Position numbers and translations under genes: made by a program. The notes beneath the pieces were generated by a model. That model worked only from the letters and a program-made list of their open reading frames with translations. It did not search any database and was not told the origin of the DNA. From Neoceratodus forsteri (lineage: Eukaryota > Chordata > Ceratodontiformes > Ceratodontidae), in NCBI GenBank assembly GCA_016271365.2, contig CM057456.1, positions 1,391,547,501 to 1,391,611,500 on the forward strand: DNA of 64,000 bases. The letters are read 5' to 3'. This document shows positions 32,411 through 43,214 of the stretch, piece by piece (the stretch's first letter is position 1; each line of letters begins with the position of its first letter).

Positions 32411-32576
32411 AGATCTGCCGTCATGGGGTGTAGCTGAGGTATATACCACCCGGGTGGGTGTGAGGAGCCAGCTTGAAGACTTCCGGTGATCCTTAAAGGG
32501 GAAAGGGACATGCCAAAGAGTGTGGATGAACAACATATACCACTCCTAGAACTACTGTTACAGGTGAGTAACCTGT
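32411..32576 (+). repeat. Right inverted terminal repeat of DIRS B
   Basis: Inverted complement of 26,671-26,816, plus 20 bases (CTACTGTTACAGGTGAGTAA) that occur only on this side and in the internal complementary region. Confidence 0.92.
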
Positions 32577-32634
32577 TCTTACTTGAGTTAAATGTCTTGG
32601 ATTGCCGTATTAAGAACAAAAAGGGCACTGTGTA

Positions 32635-32972
32635 CATACCTCTCAATCTTTTGTCACTGAAATGAGGGACATGGACATTTTTGGATATTCAAAATGAGGG
32701 AGAATAGGGGACACGGACCCTCAGAATGAAGGACACATCAAACACGGAGGTACGAGCTGAGAACACTGTGGAAACCATTGTGGTCACTTGTGCAAAGTTT
32801 ATTTTTGATTTCAGCATCTTAGAATATCATGAATTTCTGCTTTAAAGTCTGAATTTACATCAGTTCTCTGTTTGGGCAGCACCATTACCGTGAGGAATGA
32901 ATGAGGGACAGAGCAGTTTCAAGGGGTAAAATGAGGGATGTTGTATGGAATCGGGGACAGTTGAAAGGTATG
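32635..32972. mobile_element. Possible MITE, 338 bp, near dynein exon
   Basis: The left end CATACCTCTCAATCTT and the reverse complement of the right end (CATACCTTTCAACTGT) form imperfect inverted repeats. The interior repeats ATGAGGGA(C/T) and GGGGACA words several times. No coding frame or clear target duplication. It sits 195 bp before the exon at 33,168. Confidence 0.5.
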
Positions 32973-33167
32973 ATGCCCTGGGAGGCAGCTAGAGCAAAAG
33001 TTTCAGTGCACGCTGACAATAAAAAAAACCACAAAGATTGCAGCAAGGTAACCATTTGCCTATAGTAGCTTGGGGATTTATACAGTAGTTTTAAAATGGT
33101 AGTTTATCAGTTAAGAAGCACATAACTGTAGATAGTATTATTGACAAACACTGTTCTTTTGTTACAG

Positions 33168-33294
33168 ACTCTCCCTTTGTGAAAAGGCTTTAGCTGAATA
33201 TCTGGAAACCAAACGCTTGGCTTTTCCACGGTTTTATTTCATCTCTTCAGCAGACTTACTGGATATTCTTTCCAAAGGAACACAGCCTGAACAG
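33168..33294 (+). CDS. DNAH: Axonemal dynein heavy chain, next internal exon
   Basis: A 127-nt exon with acceptor TTTTGTTACAG and donor GTATAA. The first base completes the Arg codon begun at 26,134. It then reads [20 protein letters not shown], then [18 protein letters not shown] and QPEQ, ending in phase 0. [10 protein letters not shown] and [16 protein letters not shown] are hallmark strings of the linker region of outer-arm type axonemal dynein heavy chains (DNAH9/11/17 group). Splice sites and frame are intact, so the host gene looks functional here despite the repeats. I found no exon with the expected continuation in the next 30 kb. Confidence 0.95.
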
Positions 33295-33644
33295 GTATAA
33301 CTCTTAAAACTGCCTGAACTTGGTCTAGTTAATAAAATTGATGATTTATTTTGAAATTGGTGTCAAGGGCCATTATTACAGCAGGAGTAGCCATATGTGA
33401 CACTTTGACAAGTTTGCAGGTAATTCTGGTAGCACAGTAACATAGTGATTTAAGGTTGAAAGGGACACTAGGTCCATCATGTCAGCTTCAGAAGATTGAA
33501 AAGGGACCTACATTTTAGCAGTCAGAGATTTCAAACCAAGTTTTAAAAGAAGTTGCTTGTAACGTCTTGAGAGCTGCTCAGTGGTGCATCTGTCTAGTTC
33601 AAGCACTGGCTCCACCTCCCCTTCCACAATGCATTATTTAACTT
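33295..33644. other. Intron with a possible old CR1 3' scrap
   Basis: At 33,433-33,490, GTAACATAGTG...GGTTGAAAGGGACACTAGGTCCATCATGTC resembles the reversed 3' end of amniote-type CR1 elements (GGTTGGAAGGGACCT). The rest is unassigned. Confidence 0.45.
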
Positions 33645-34696
33645 CTACACAGAAGATAATTGTAAATGGAGTCCACTCTGAAGAAAGAGAGGTTACTAGT
33701 GGGGTACCGCAGGGTTCAGTATTGGGTCCAGTCCTTTTTAATGTCTTCATAAGTGACATTGCAGAGGGACTGGAAGGAAAAGTATGCCTCTTTGCAGATG
33801 ACACAACGACCTGCAACAGGGTTGATACACAAGGAATGGAAAGGATGAGAAGGGACTTGGCAAGGTTGGAGGAATGGCTGAAGTATGGCAGCTAGGATTC
33901 AATGCAAAGAAATGCAATAATGCACCTGGGAAACAAGAACCCAGGGGAAGAATACACAAGGGGGGTGGAGAGGGTAGTAACAACAACAGAAAAGGAAAGG
34001 GACCTGGGGTAATCATATCAGTTGACCTAAGGTTAAAAGCAATGTGAGAAGGCAGTAGGAGGGCTGGGGTATACTGGGATGCATAGGGAGAGGCATCAGC
34101 AGCAGAAAACAGGAAGTTGTTATCCTCTGTACAGACAGTTGGTGAGACCCATCTGAGTACTGCGTCCAGTTCTGGAGACCCCATCTCCATGAGGACATAG
34201 ACAGGATAGTGGCAGTCCAGAGGAGGGCAACTAAAATGGTGCAGGGTCTGCAAGAGAGCCGTCTGAGGAGACTAAAGGAGCTTAATATGTATACCTTTGA
34301 GGAAAGAAGGGAGAGGGGACATGATAGAAACTTTTAAGTACCTCAGTGGAATCAACAAAGTCCAAGAGGGTAGCATCTTTCAGAAAAGAGACGTGCAAGA
34401 ACAAGGGGACACAATTTAAAGATAGAAGGGGTGGTTCAGGGCATGAGGGGGGCATTATTTCACAGAGAGGGTAGTGGATGCATGGAACAGCCTTCCTGAG
34501 GAGGTTGTGGGGTCTAAAACTGTGGGAGAATTCAAGACTGTATGGGACAGACATAAGGCAATTCTTGTTGGGGGGGGGGGTAGGAAGAAATAGGCCGTTG
34601 GTTAACTAGGATCTACGGCCTATCCTGTAGGTAGGGAAATGGGCAGACTAGATGGGCCAAGTGGTCCTTATCTGCCATCAAAGTCTATGTTTCTAT
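33645..34696 (+). mobile_element. CR1 LINE 2, 5'-truncated copy
   Basis: A 5'-truncated CR1 on the + strand, same family as the one in DIRS A. It starts at IIVNGVHSEERE, keeps TSGVPQGSVLGPVLFNVF and VCLFADDTTT (catalytic ADD), then loses frame after about 80 codons. The 3' end is GGTCCTTATCTGCCATCAAAG then TCTATGTTTCTATG. It lies 350 bp downstream of a dynein exon, in the sense direction. Confidence 0.9.
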
Positions 34697-36545
34697 GTAC
34701 TTGGGTGACCCTCACAGATGGGCAGAGAGGACTCTGGTTTAACATCTCATCACAAGGATGACACCTCCAACAGTACTACAACTTATAGTAATGCACTCAT
34801 TTGTAGAGATTTGTATGCCAGTATTCTGATATACCACTGGGCAGGCTGCTGGGCTTGCATCTCCAAATGCAATAGATGGGCCTGCAGACACTTTCATTGT
34901 TTGGATCTGGAGTGGCCAGAGTTCGGCTCAGTTGATTTGAGTGTGAGTGTGATTGCGTGCGTGCGTGCGCATGTGTGTGTGAGAGATCCAAATGCAAACT
35001 GGTGTGCTCATCCCTAGTTAGAGCTGCAGCACATATTCTGAATATAAGGAAGTTGAACATTGGGATTAAAATGGCACCAGTAAGTAGGTAAAGGATCAGT
35101 GGGGTTCATAAAACAAAAGCATAGACTGTAACCTCAGTTTAGGTGTGCTGTCTCAGTGCATGCCAGTAGGTTTTCATGGCTGTGGTTAAAATTCAGTGCT
35201 AAATTATGGTTTACACTCCCAACGTAAAGCAGCAGTAGCCATAAAACGAAGCACCTCAGGAGATCTAAGCCATGAGTGAAAAGGGCAAATTCTGTTAAAA
35301 GTTACAGAAGTGCAGATTTGAAATGCTATTCACACAGCTGTAACTCAAAGCTGGCCCATATACTCACACACTCAGACCACTCATTCACATGCAGTTTTGC
35401 ACCGCATTTCACACTATCACACATATGTACAGTGTCTCTCACATTTTCAAACACAAACATACAGACTCCCTCCCAATGTGTTTCTTCCTGCTCCACCACA
35501 GTGTGGTCTGCTTGTCATGCTGTTTTCTCCAATCCCCTAGTCATGAATCCCTCCCCACAACACACACACACACACACACCACCAGATCTCCATTTCCCTA
35601 GTGGCGAACCCTTCTTATAAAATGCTTTAGATTGTAGAAGTGAGGGAAAGTTGGTTTGCTAATCTGAAACAACATTAGATTTGTTTGGCCTGATACAGAT
35701 ATTTCAAAGGAGGATAATATCTAATACTAGCAAAAAGTTAAATACCATTAACAAAGTTTTGTCCATCCATAGCTGCTCTAGCTCCTGTGTCTGTGGCAGA
35801 TTTTTTCTGATTGACGTTGTCTGAATGTGTACTAAACCCCCACAGTATTGCTTTGACCTCCCTGGCCCTTAAATTGAATGCAAACATTTATTATGGCAGT
35901 AAAGAAACATCAAGCATCTAACTCTGCCCAACAATGCCTACTGGCAGCCTGACGCTACAGAGGGATGCTAGTACGTCAGCTTTAGCTCAAGCTGTAAAGT
36001 ATTCTGAAATACAGTCAGAAAGGATGGATTTGGTGATAAAACCATCTTCAGTCATTTTAATTACTAAATAATATTTCAGCCTGGCTGCCAGGTTTCATAG
36101 CTTCTGTTGTAGTATAGGTTTTGAGCTTGATCTGTGGTTGCTAGCTAAAAGTGTCACACAGCCTGGGGTTTTGCGTGGTACACCCGCTCTCTTTCTGTCT
36201 TGAGGTTGAGACCTACCTTAGCACACAAGACATGTACAGAAGCTGGTCATTCTATATTTTTAATTTTTCCGATTAAAATTCTGGTTATGTAATTATTGCC
36301 AACACGAAGAATATAAGTAAATAGGAATGGATGAAACCGGCATTACCGTGAGTGGATGAACAGCACTGGGGAGATAAGAATTTTGTGGCAAAGCAATGGA
36401 TGCTTATCTTACTAAAGTGGTCGTGCTTCATGATACTGTCTGGAATTTGATGGTCCTATTGCTGCTAAAAATGTCTACGGAGAAGAAGAAACTACTAAGG
36501 CAACTGTATTTCATCTTAAAACATTGCACACACACAAAAAAATAA
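34697..36545. other. Unassigned intron sequence with CA/GT microsatellites
   Basis: GT-rich tract at 34,939-34,981 and CA tract at 35,558-35,579. I find no further dynein exon by looking for splice-flanked frames, and no element ends. A segment at 36,150-36,250 is weakly like 26,290-26,400. Confidence 0.5.
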
Positions 36546-36727
36546 TTTCTAGGAACGTGGTTATGGTGCACCATCCAGACTGTGACAGTCTTTCTTTCCC
36601 TTTGAATTTCACTGGAACGTCTTCAAGCTAAGCTCCTCCCACCCACACAGGTGGTGAACTCCTTGGCTGCACCACATGACATCAGATCTTCCTTTCCGCT
36701 GGAGGAGTCGGGTCTCCTCTTTTGCAG

Positions 36728-36729
<2 letters not shown>

Positions 36730-36768
<39 letters not shown>
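36730..36768. repeat. (TG)n microsatellite
   Basis: About 18 TG units within the DIRS C' leader. Confidence 0.9.
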
Positions 36769-36770
<2 letters not shown>

Positions 36771-36915
36771 GTGTATGCCAGTGCTTCAGAACTTTCAAGC
36801 GTCTTTTCAAGTGTGTTTTCATCTCATTTGTTCTGATATGGAACACGATGAACTTGGTCTGGTCCCGGATTCAAGTGAGGCATCTCCTGCAGTCAAAAAC
36901 TGTCCAGGACATGCG

Positions 36916-37475
36916 GCTGGCTTGGCGGCGCTAGAGGTTGAGGTGCTGGCCACTACACCTCGTGTCACACTGGCGACCCAGGTTCGGAAACTAGCTCAGG
37001 CTGCCGGGGTCAGCAGGGTGAGAGAGGATTGAGCATCAGAGACTGCTCTCCTCTCTCGGGGGAGACTAGTTGTCCACTTGCTCTCCTCTCTCAGGGGAGG
37101 GAGACTAGTTGTCCACTCACTGACTGCCCTCTGGTGGTGGCTGGAGGGCAATGCAGGTTGAGCTAGAAGCTGGCGTCCCTTCGTCAGAAGGAAGGATGAA
37201 CAAAAATGGAAAACCGAGCCTGGCAGGCCTGAATAATGGCCACTGCTCCCAGTAGCTGTCCCCAGATTCTGGATTTGGTCTCTGGGAGAGAGAGAAGCTG
37301 GCAACCTCCTCCGGGCCCCCCCCTCCCCACGGTGGGGGAGGCCAATCCGCCGGGGAATTTCTGGAGCTGCCTAGCATGGGAGCGGTGGAGCTGGAGAGAG
37401 AGTCCCTCTGTTGGGAGGACTAAAGCTGCCTGCCAGGGCTCTGGGTGGATAAAATGCCTACAGGGGAAAAAAAAA
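36916..37475 (+). mobile_element. SINE family 1, copy b, in DIRS C' gag
   Basis: The head GCTGGCTTGGCGGCGCTAGAGG, with B-box-like GACCCAGGTTCGG, matches the heads of the copies at 3.2 and 61.7 kb. AGGATTGAGCATCAGAGACTG and CTCTCCTCTC in the body match copy a. The tail is an A run (37,466-37,475). A short TCCAGGA on each side may be what remains of the target duplication. Confidence 0.75.
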
Positions 37476-37916
37476 TCTCCAGGATGGATCTGCACGCCTC
37501 AGGGGAGAGCACAACCCTCTGGTGTGCGGCCTGTGTTAAACCTTACTACATTTCCTGCTCGAGGATTGGTACACCCTTTTCCTCCTAGGTCAGCCGGATG
37601 AACGGGACCCCCCAGTCCATTCTAAAGATGCCTGTAAAGCAGTGTTCTAGGGACATGGATATGTTGTTCAATCTACACTTCTTGGCAGTTCCTTGCCACT
37701 TTAAATCTTGCCGGAAGGTCTTCAAGCTGGCTCCTCCCACTCGGGTGATAAAACTCTCGGCTCCACCTCATGACACCAGATCTTCCTTACCGCTTGCAAG
37801 CTCAGGTTCCCTCCTTAGTGCTCTGCATTTTAGGCCTGGATCCAAACTTGTCGGTTAAACCGAAACTTATTCTCAAATTTTCTAGACTTCGGTCTGTTTC
37901 TTCCTTTGCGGCTGTG

Positions 37917-40244
37917 ATGGACAAATCAACTCCCAGATTTCAGCGGTGCCCTTGCGGGCAGAAGATGTCTCGGACCAATCCACACTCCACGTGCATTTAC
38001 TGCCTTGGGCTTGAACACGATCCGCAGGCCTGCGAATTGTGCAAGTCTTTTTTGGTCAATGTCCTCGAAGACCGTGCTGCCAGACTTCAACTTGGGCGCC
38101 CGGAGAGACGTATTCCTCCGGTGAAGTCAAAGGAGGCCCGTTGGGCGGTGTCTGCAGTGGCGGGCTTGGCTGAGCAACTTGAGCAGAAGATCGCCCTCGA
38201 GGAGGAGGCGGCCCAGGCCACATCTTCGTCTTCCTCGGTCGCGGCATTTATCCCGCTCTCCTTGGGATCCTCCTACACAGCTTCTTTCAAGAAGCTTTGT
38301 CAGTCCCTCTCTACAAAAGGTGAGGGTCCATTGGGACATTCCTCTTGGTCCAAGAAGAAGGGCTCGAAGGGTAAGTCCCACCGTCGATGTTCGTGGGAGT
38401 GGGAGAGGTCCCCTTCCCCGGACAGTCGACACTCGACTTCAGTCGAGGTTGCAGCTAAGGCCGCTGGCTTCACGGTGTCCCTGTCAGGTGACCGGCCGAG
38501 TCACCCATCGACGCAGTTGACATTTTTCTCGACCCGTCGGACAGGCTGTCGACTGGTGAAGCAGACAACCCTTCTTCACCGGTTCCCCCAGTGGAAACCG
38601 AGGACTTGCCTGTGCCTCCTGTGCCGGAATCCCTAGTAAAGGTTCCTGAGCCAAGGGAGGAATGGGTTTCCCCTGCTCCTTCCCAGACCCACCCTCGGAA
38701 ACACCGAAGGTCTCGGTCTTGGACCTCCTCTCAGTCCAGCCGATCCCGCCAACATCGGCAGTCTCAGTCTCGGCACCGAGGGAAGCGGCGACACTGCCCT
38801 TCCTCATCTTCATCCTCCTTGGAGGATAGGCTCCGGCGCAAGTTGCGTCAGCACTACGAGGAATTGATGTGGCAGCAGCTCCTTCTGACTGGGAACAAGC
38901 CGACCCCGTCGCCTTCCCCAGCCATAAAGTGGCTGTCACCTGAGCAGCCGAAACAACCCCTCATAGTCATCAAGGAGCCGAAGCTGGCGCCGGTTGTTCG
39001 GCCGAAATCAGCTGCACCACCCATTGTGGTGGAACCCCCGCCTCCACAACCTAAAACTGGAGCTCCGACCAAGGATTCTCGAACGGGTCGGGTTGCCCCA
39101 TCGGTTGTCGGTCACCCTCACTCCCGATCGGCCTCGGCAGGTGGAGGCTGGCTCAGGCCCTCGGCAGCTGTTTGCAGACTCCTCAGAGTATGATGATGAC
39201 TCTTCCCTGTTCTCCAGGCCCCTCGACCTGGAGTCCACTGGGGGACAGTCAGTGGATGAGAGCCCATCCTCGTTCATGGGAGTGCTTCGGCTCATCTCAG
39301 AATCCACTGGGATGAAGCTCAAACCCATGTCAAAGCGGGCCAAGTATCCCCTCACAGAGATACTGGACCGATGGGATTCTCCCACAGAGGCCTTCCCGGT
39401 GGCTGAAGCAATTGTTGGCCCAGCTCTGGAGTTATGGCAGCGGATGGCTTCTTGTCCTGCTCCTTCGGCCAGGATGGCCAGGAAGTATGCGGTCCCTACC
39501 GGTTCACTCTCCGTTTTTTCGGAGCACCCCTCTGCGGAGGGGCTTGTGACCGACAGTGTCTTCCAGCGTTCCGGAAACACTAGGGACATGGACAAGCCTC
39601 CCGACAAAGAGTCCAAGAAACTGGACTACGCTGGGCGAAAAGTCTACGCTGCGTCCTTCTTAGGTCTTCGTCAGGCCAGTTCGGCCATACTGATGGCACA
39701 CTCTTTCCACGCCCTTTTGGGCTCCCTGGATTAGGTGATTCCTCATCTCCCGACTGACCTCCAGACTATGGTCAAGCAGGTGCGGGATCAGGGAAGGGCA
39801 GTGGCAAAGCAGCAGCTCCAAACTGCTCTCGATATTGGAGACTCTTGTGCCTGGTCAGTAGTGGCCGCAGTGGCCATGCGCTGCAGAGCTTGGCTGTGGA
39901 TCTCCACCTTCACGGCAGATACCCAGCACAAGCTGGCAGACGTAACCTTCCTGGGTACTGACTTATTCAGTCCCGGGGTGGAGGGTCATTTGCAGAGGAT
40001 CGACAAGTCCAGTGCCACCTTGGACTCGGTCACGTCTGCCCAGAAGGACAAAGACCACCAGCAGCAGCATAAGCCCTTTCGGCCTTCTGCCCCTGCAGCA
40101 CACCCGGCCCAGCAACACCAGCATCAGGGCCAGCAGGCTTGCACTTGGCACCCCAAAGCCAAGCCTGCAGCTTCCTCCAGGAGGAAAAGGCCCAGGATGT
40201 CCCTCAGCCGGTCCTTCCTCCAAGCCTGCCCAGGGACGGGTTGA
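37917..40244 (+). pseudogene. DIRS C gag
   Basis: Starts MDKSTPRFQRCPCGQ, then HSTCIYCLGLEHDPQACELC, the full Cys/His head. LQLGRPERRIPPVKSKEARW and a Glu/Ala helix follow. The middle is Ser/Arg-rich (HRRCSWEWERSPSP, SRQHRQSQSRHRG), like an RNA-binding RS region. The C-terminal half (38,994-39,734 and on to 40,244) has SSFMGVLRLISESTGM, DKESKKLDYAGRKVYAASF, LDIGDSCAWSVVAAVAMRC, ADTQHKLADVTFLG and a Gln/His tail. Two frameshifts (about 38,570 and 39,150) and one stop (39,732) are the only breaks, so it is the best-kept gag here. Confidence 0.85.
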
Positions 40245-40299
40245 GGTGTGTCGCCCCCAGCCTCATCACTCCCCCCCATGTTCCCCCTGTGGGGGGACG

Positions 40300-41136
40300 G
40301 CTCCACCACTTCCTTTCTGCCTAGTCCGCTATCAGTACGGACCACTGGGTGCTGGAAGTGGTAGGAAAGGGTCTGCCTCTGAATTGAGCGGCCTCACCCC
40401 ATAGAGCCGCTGCCTCCACGGGGGCTACGGGTCAAGAGTTTCTGTCGGGCTCACCGAGCCGACATTGCTGTGCTCCTCCAAAAGAAGGTGAGCAGGGAGG
40501 TGGCGGATCCTCCACCAGACCCAGGGGTTTGTGTCCAGGTATTTCCTGGTCCCAAAATGGACGGGGGGGGGCTGGCGCCCCATTCTAGACCTACATGACC
40601 TGAACAGGTTCCTAAGGTCTCGAACCTTTAGGATAGTCACTCTGGCTCAGATTATTCCATCCTTGGAATGAGGTGTGTGGTTCTGTTTTCTGGACCTCCA
40701 GGACGCGTTCTTTCACTTCCCAATCCGTCCGTCCCACCAACGATTCCTCCGCTTCAAGGCAGAGGGATCTCTTTACGAGTTCCAGGCCATGCCCTTCGGC
40801 CTCTCTTCAGCTCCCAGGGTCTTCACCAAATGCATGGCAGTGATGGCAGCATTCCTGCGGTGCTGAAGGGTCCGGGTGTACCCTTACCTGGATGATTGGC
40901 TGATTGCAGCCCCCTCCAGGCTGGAGGTGGAGTGGTCCAGTGATCTGGCCCTCCAGGTCTGCTCTCAGATTGGCCTCCTCATCAACGAGGCCAAATTGAA
41001 ACTCGTGCCAACACAGGTGATTCAATTCACTGGGGCAGAGCTCGACTCTCTTCGAGCCAGAGCATGGCTCCCGGTGGACAGGGCCAAGGTTCTTTCCTCC
41101 TTTGCCCAATCATTTCTGGTTGGGCAATTGTGCCGT
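40300..41136 (+). pseudogene. DIRS C reverse transcriptase
   Basis: VVRKGLPLN near 40,360, then the frame 40,675-40,866: WFCFLDLQDAFFHFPIRPSH, YEFQAMPFGLSSAPRVFTKC. A stop at 40,864, then VYPYLDDWLIAAPSRLEVE with the catalytic DD kept, LLINEAKLKLVP and FTGAELDS. It ends abruptly at QSFLVGQL (41,133), where the internal deletion begins. Confidence 0.85.
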
Positions 41137-41285
41137 TTGATATAATAGCTAGTAAAAGAATTCAAACATAGACTGGATAATTTCATTTTGAATGTAGGTG
41201 AACTGCAGTATTATTAATAGATGGAGCAACATGGGCATACTAGCCTTATTACTCCTTTTCTACCTCAGTATGAACCTCAGTATAA

Positions 41286-42592
41286 GGATCAGTGAGATCC
41301 AGGCGCTCTTGGTGGAGTCTCTGTATTTGGTATTCCACAGGGACAGGAGTGTCCACTGCTCCAACCTGATGTTCCTCCTGATGGTTGTTTTGGAGTTTCA
41401 CCTTAATCAGGGGATTAACATCCTGGTGTACTTCATCACTTCAACCTCGGAGGCCAAGCACAGGCTTCATATGTTGGACCTGAGGTGAGTGCTCGCTTTT
41501 TATAATGAGCACACAGCTGGAGTTTGGGGAGAGGTTTGCCAGCTCTTCGTCACCTATGCTGAAGCCGAACCTGGCAGACCAGCAGCTGAGTGGACGACTG
41601 GCAGGTGGATTGTATCCTGCATCGACCTCTGCTATAGGTTGACTGGTAGGGAGCCTCCCATAGGGCTTAGAGCTCATTCCAACAGACATACCGCTGCCTT
41701 GGTGGCTGCTTCTAGGGATGTCCCTATGCAGGAGATCTGTAGGGCTGCTACCTGGAAGTCATGTGACAGGGTAGAATGGGACCCTGTCCCAGTTGTTATG
41801 GAGAGTTTGAATGTTGGGATCTGTTCTGTCCTTTCCTTTCCTGTCTCTTATCTGTCTGGTTGCGCAACCGGATTTTCCTGTGAGACCTAGGATTTGATCA
41901 TCCGACAGTCTTGCAATTCTCTGCGTCTCGCTATCTATCTACCCTCACTTGCTGTTTCTGTCTTTTCCTCCCTTGCATATCTGCTAGTATAAAAATATAT
42001 GCAAATCATTATGTAGAAATGTAACTGATATTGGGATCCCTTTGCATAAAAATTATATAGTGTTACTATTGAAATGTATATAATTATAGTTTGAGATGAT
42101 TGCAAAAAGCTAGTGGGAACTCAAGGGGTTAATCTGAAATGCAATTTTTAAGCCTTTTGCAGAAGCTGTGGAAAGGGGGCCTCAGTTATGGGATATTGTG
42201 TTGTTGCAGCACCTGCCTGATATATACAAGAACATTTTAGAAAAAAACAGGATGCTTGTTAAGAAGTGGGGTTGCAAGGACTTATAAAAACACTGCTGCA
42301 ATTTCTTGCAAGACACATAACAGACATTGAAGGAAAACTCAGATGGATCTTCTGTTTATTTTACCTTTGTAAATAGTTATACTGAACAAGTTTATTTTTT
42401 TATGTTACTGTTAGTACTAATAAACAATTTTTGCAAATTATACAACTGCTCCTGATTTTTCCTATTTTTCCTGACCTGTGCCTCAACGACAAGTCAGTAC
42501 ACACCTTCATTTCCCACTACCGCATTGACCTTAAGTTATGTGGGAATGCTGGTTTCGGGGCCTCAGTTCTCCAATCCCTGTTTGCTAAGTAG
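41286..42592 (+). pseudogene. DIRS C tyrosine recombinase, C-terminal half, split by LTR
   Basis: ISEIQALLVESLYLVFHRDR (from 41,287), VLEFHLNQGINILVYF, a stop near 41,488, then FVTYAEAEPGRPAAEW, SCIDLCYRLTGREPP, LRAHSNRHTAALVAA (HxxR box kept as HSNR) and EICRAATWKS. A solo LTR follows; after it VHTFISHYRIDLK holds the nucleophile Tyr, and the frame ends ASVLQSLFAK at 42,592. The join W-K-S-V-H across the LTR is exact once one copy of AGTCA is removed. Confidence 0.88.
41762..42491. mobile_element. Solo LTR, copy 1, in DIRS C recombinase
   Basis: 730 bp, starting TGTGACAGGGTAG and ending CAACGACA, flanked by perfect 5-bp repeats AGTCA (41,757-41,761 and 42,492-42,496). It is homologous over its length to 56,173-56,953. 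An AATAAA lies at 42,418-42,424, so transcription would run on +. A 5-bp duplication and TG...CA ends fit a Ty3/Gypsy-type or related LTR element, whose interior was lost by LTR-LTR recombination. Confidence 0.93.
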
Positions 42593-42640
42593 GAGTGTAC
42601 ACCTTGCCCCTTCCTTCCGAAGATCCACAGACAGGGCTTT

Positions 42641-42941
42641 CAATCAAAATTTTTAGGACTTGTCAAACCATGACTATCTTGCATCCACCATTCTTTACAG
42701 TGAAATCCGCTCACTTTGTATTTGTCTTGGCAAAGAAATGTACATGTCCTGGACAGGGGTAACTGGATTTGCACACACCTGTCCACAGGACACATTCCAT
42801 CAACATAGTTCCTGGCTCTTGCTTATGTCCTATTATGGGCCCATTGCTTTCTGTTGCATCACCTGTCATATTTAGCATTACCTTGTCCATGTTTCTGGTG
42901 TTTTGGGATGAACATCCTTGCTGCCAATGGTAATTTATCAG
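42641..42941. other. Unassigned, between DIRS C and D
   Basis: 300 bp with no recognised ends or frames. It contains CCTGGACAGGGG and CTGTCCACAGGAC, a weak imperfect inverted pair. Confidence 0.5.
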
Positions 42942-43214
42942 TTCTAGGATCGTGGATATGTTGTTCATCCAAACTATCTGGCATGTCCCTTTCCCTTTAA
43001 GGATTGCCAGAGGGTCTTCAAGCTGGCCCTTCCCACCCACCCGGGTGGTATATCCCTTGGCTCCACCTCATGATGCCAGATCTTTCTTTCCACTGGACGA
43101 TTCAGGTTGCCTCCTTCGTACTTCCGCATTTTGTAGGCCCTGGCTTCAAAACCTTTGGTTATTCTGAAAATTCATCTAGTTCGCATTAGCAGTCGCGACT
43201 GCTTATCTTCAGTT

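Larger units (their letters stand above)
26671..32576 (+). mobile_element. DIRS element B, inside the dynein intron
   Basis: A full-length 5.9 kb DIRS element with no nested insertion. Left terminal repeat 26,671-26,816, gag 26,935-29,281, RT and RNase H 29,330-30,760, methyltransferase-like region to 31,170, YR to 32,207, internal complementary region 32,230-32,360 and right terminal repeat 32,411-32,576. It lies 535 bp after one dynein exon and 591 bp before the next, in the sense direction, and makes up 84% of that intron. Gag is shifted several times, but the RT active site is intact and the YR frame is open throughout, so it is among the youngest copies here. Confidence 0.92.
36546..37643 (+). 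mobile_element. DIRS relic C', left end and gag start
   Basis: It begins TTTCTAGGAACGTGG, the family's left end, then GTCTTCAAGCTAAGCTCCTCCC, as in element E. A (TG)n tract lies at 36,730-36,768. A gag-like start at 36,837 (MEHDELGLVPDS) is cut by a SINE at 36,916. After the SINE, LLGQPDERDPPVHSKDA (about 37,585-37,640) is the gag GRPE..PPVKSKEA block. DIRS C begins directly after this at 37,644. The rest of C' is not found to the right of C, so C' is truncated or was removed. Confidence 0.7.
37644..42640 (+). mobile_element. DIRS element C, internally deleted
   Basis: Left terminal repeat (37,644-37,795, same subfamily as B and D), a long gag, RT, then a deletion of about 2 kb replaced by about 150 bp of unrelated AT-rich sequence (41,137-41,285), then the second half of YR, which is cut by a solo LTR. 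No right terminal repeat is found after 42,600, so the 3' end is missing. The right junction is not exact. Confidence 0.85.
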
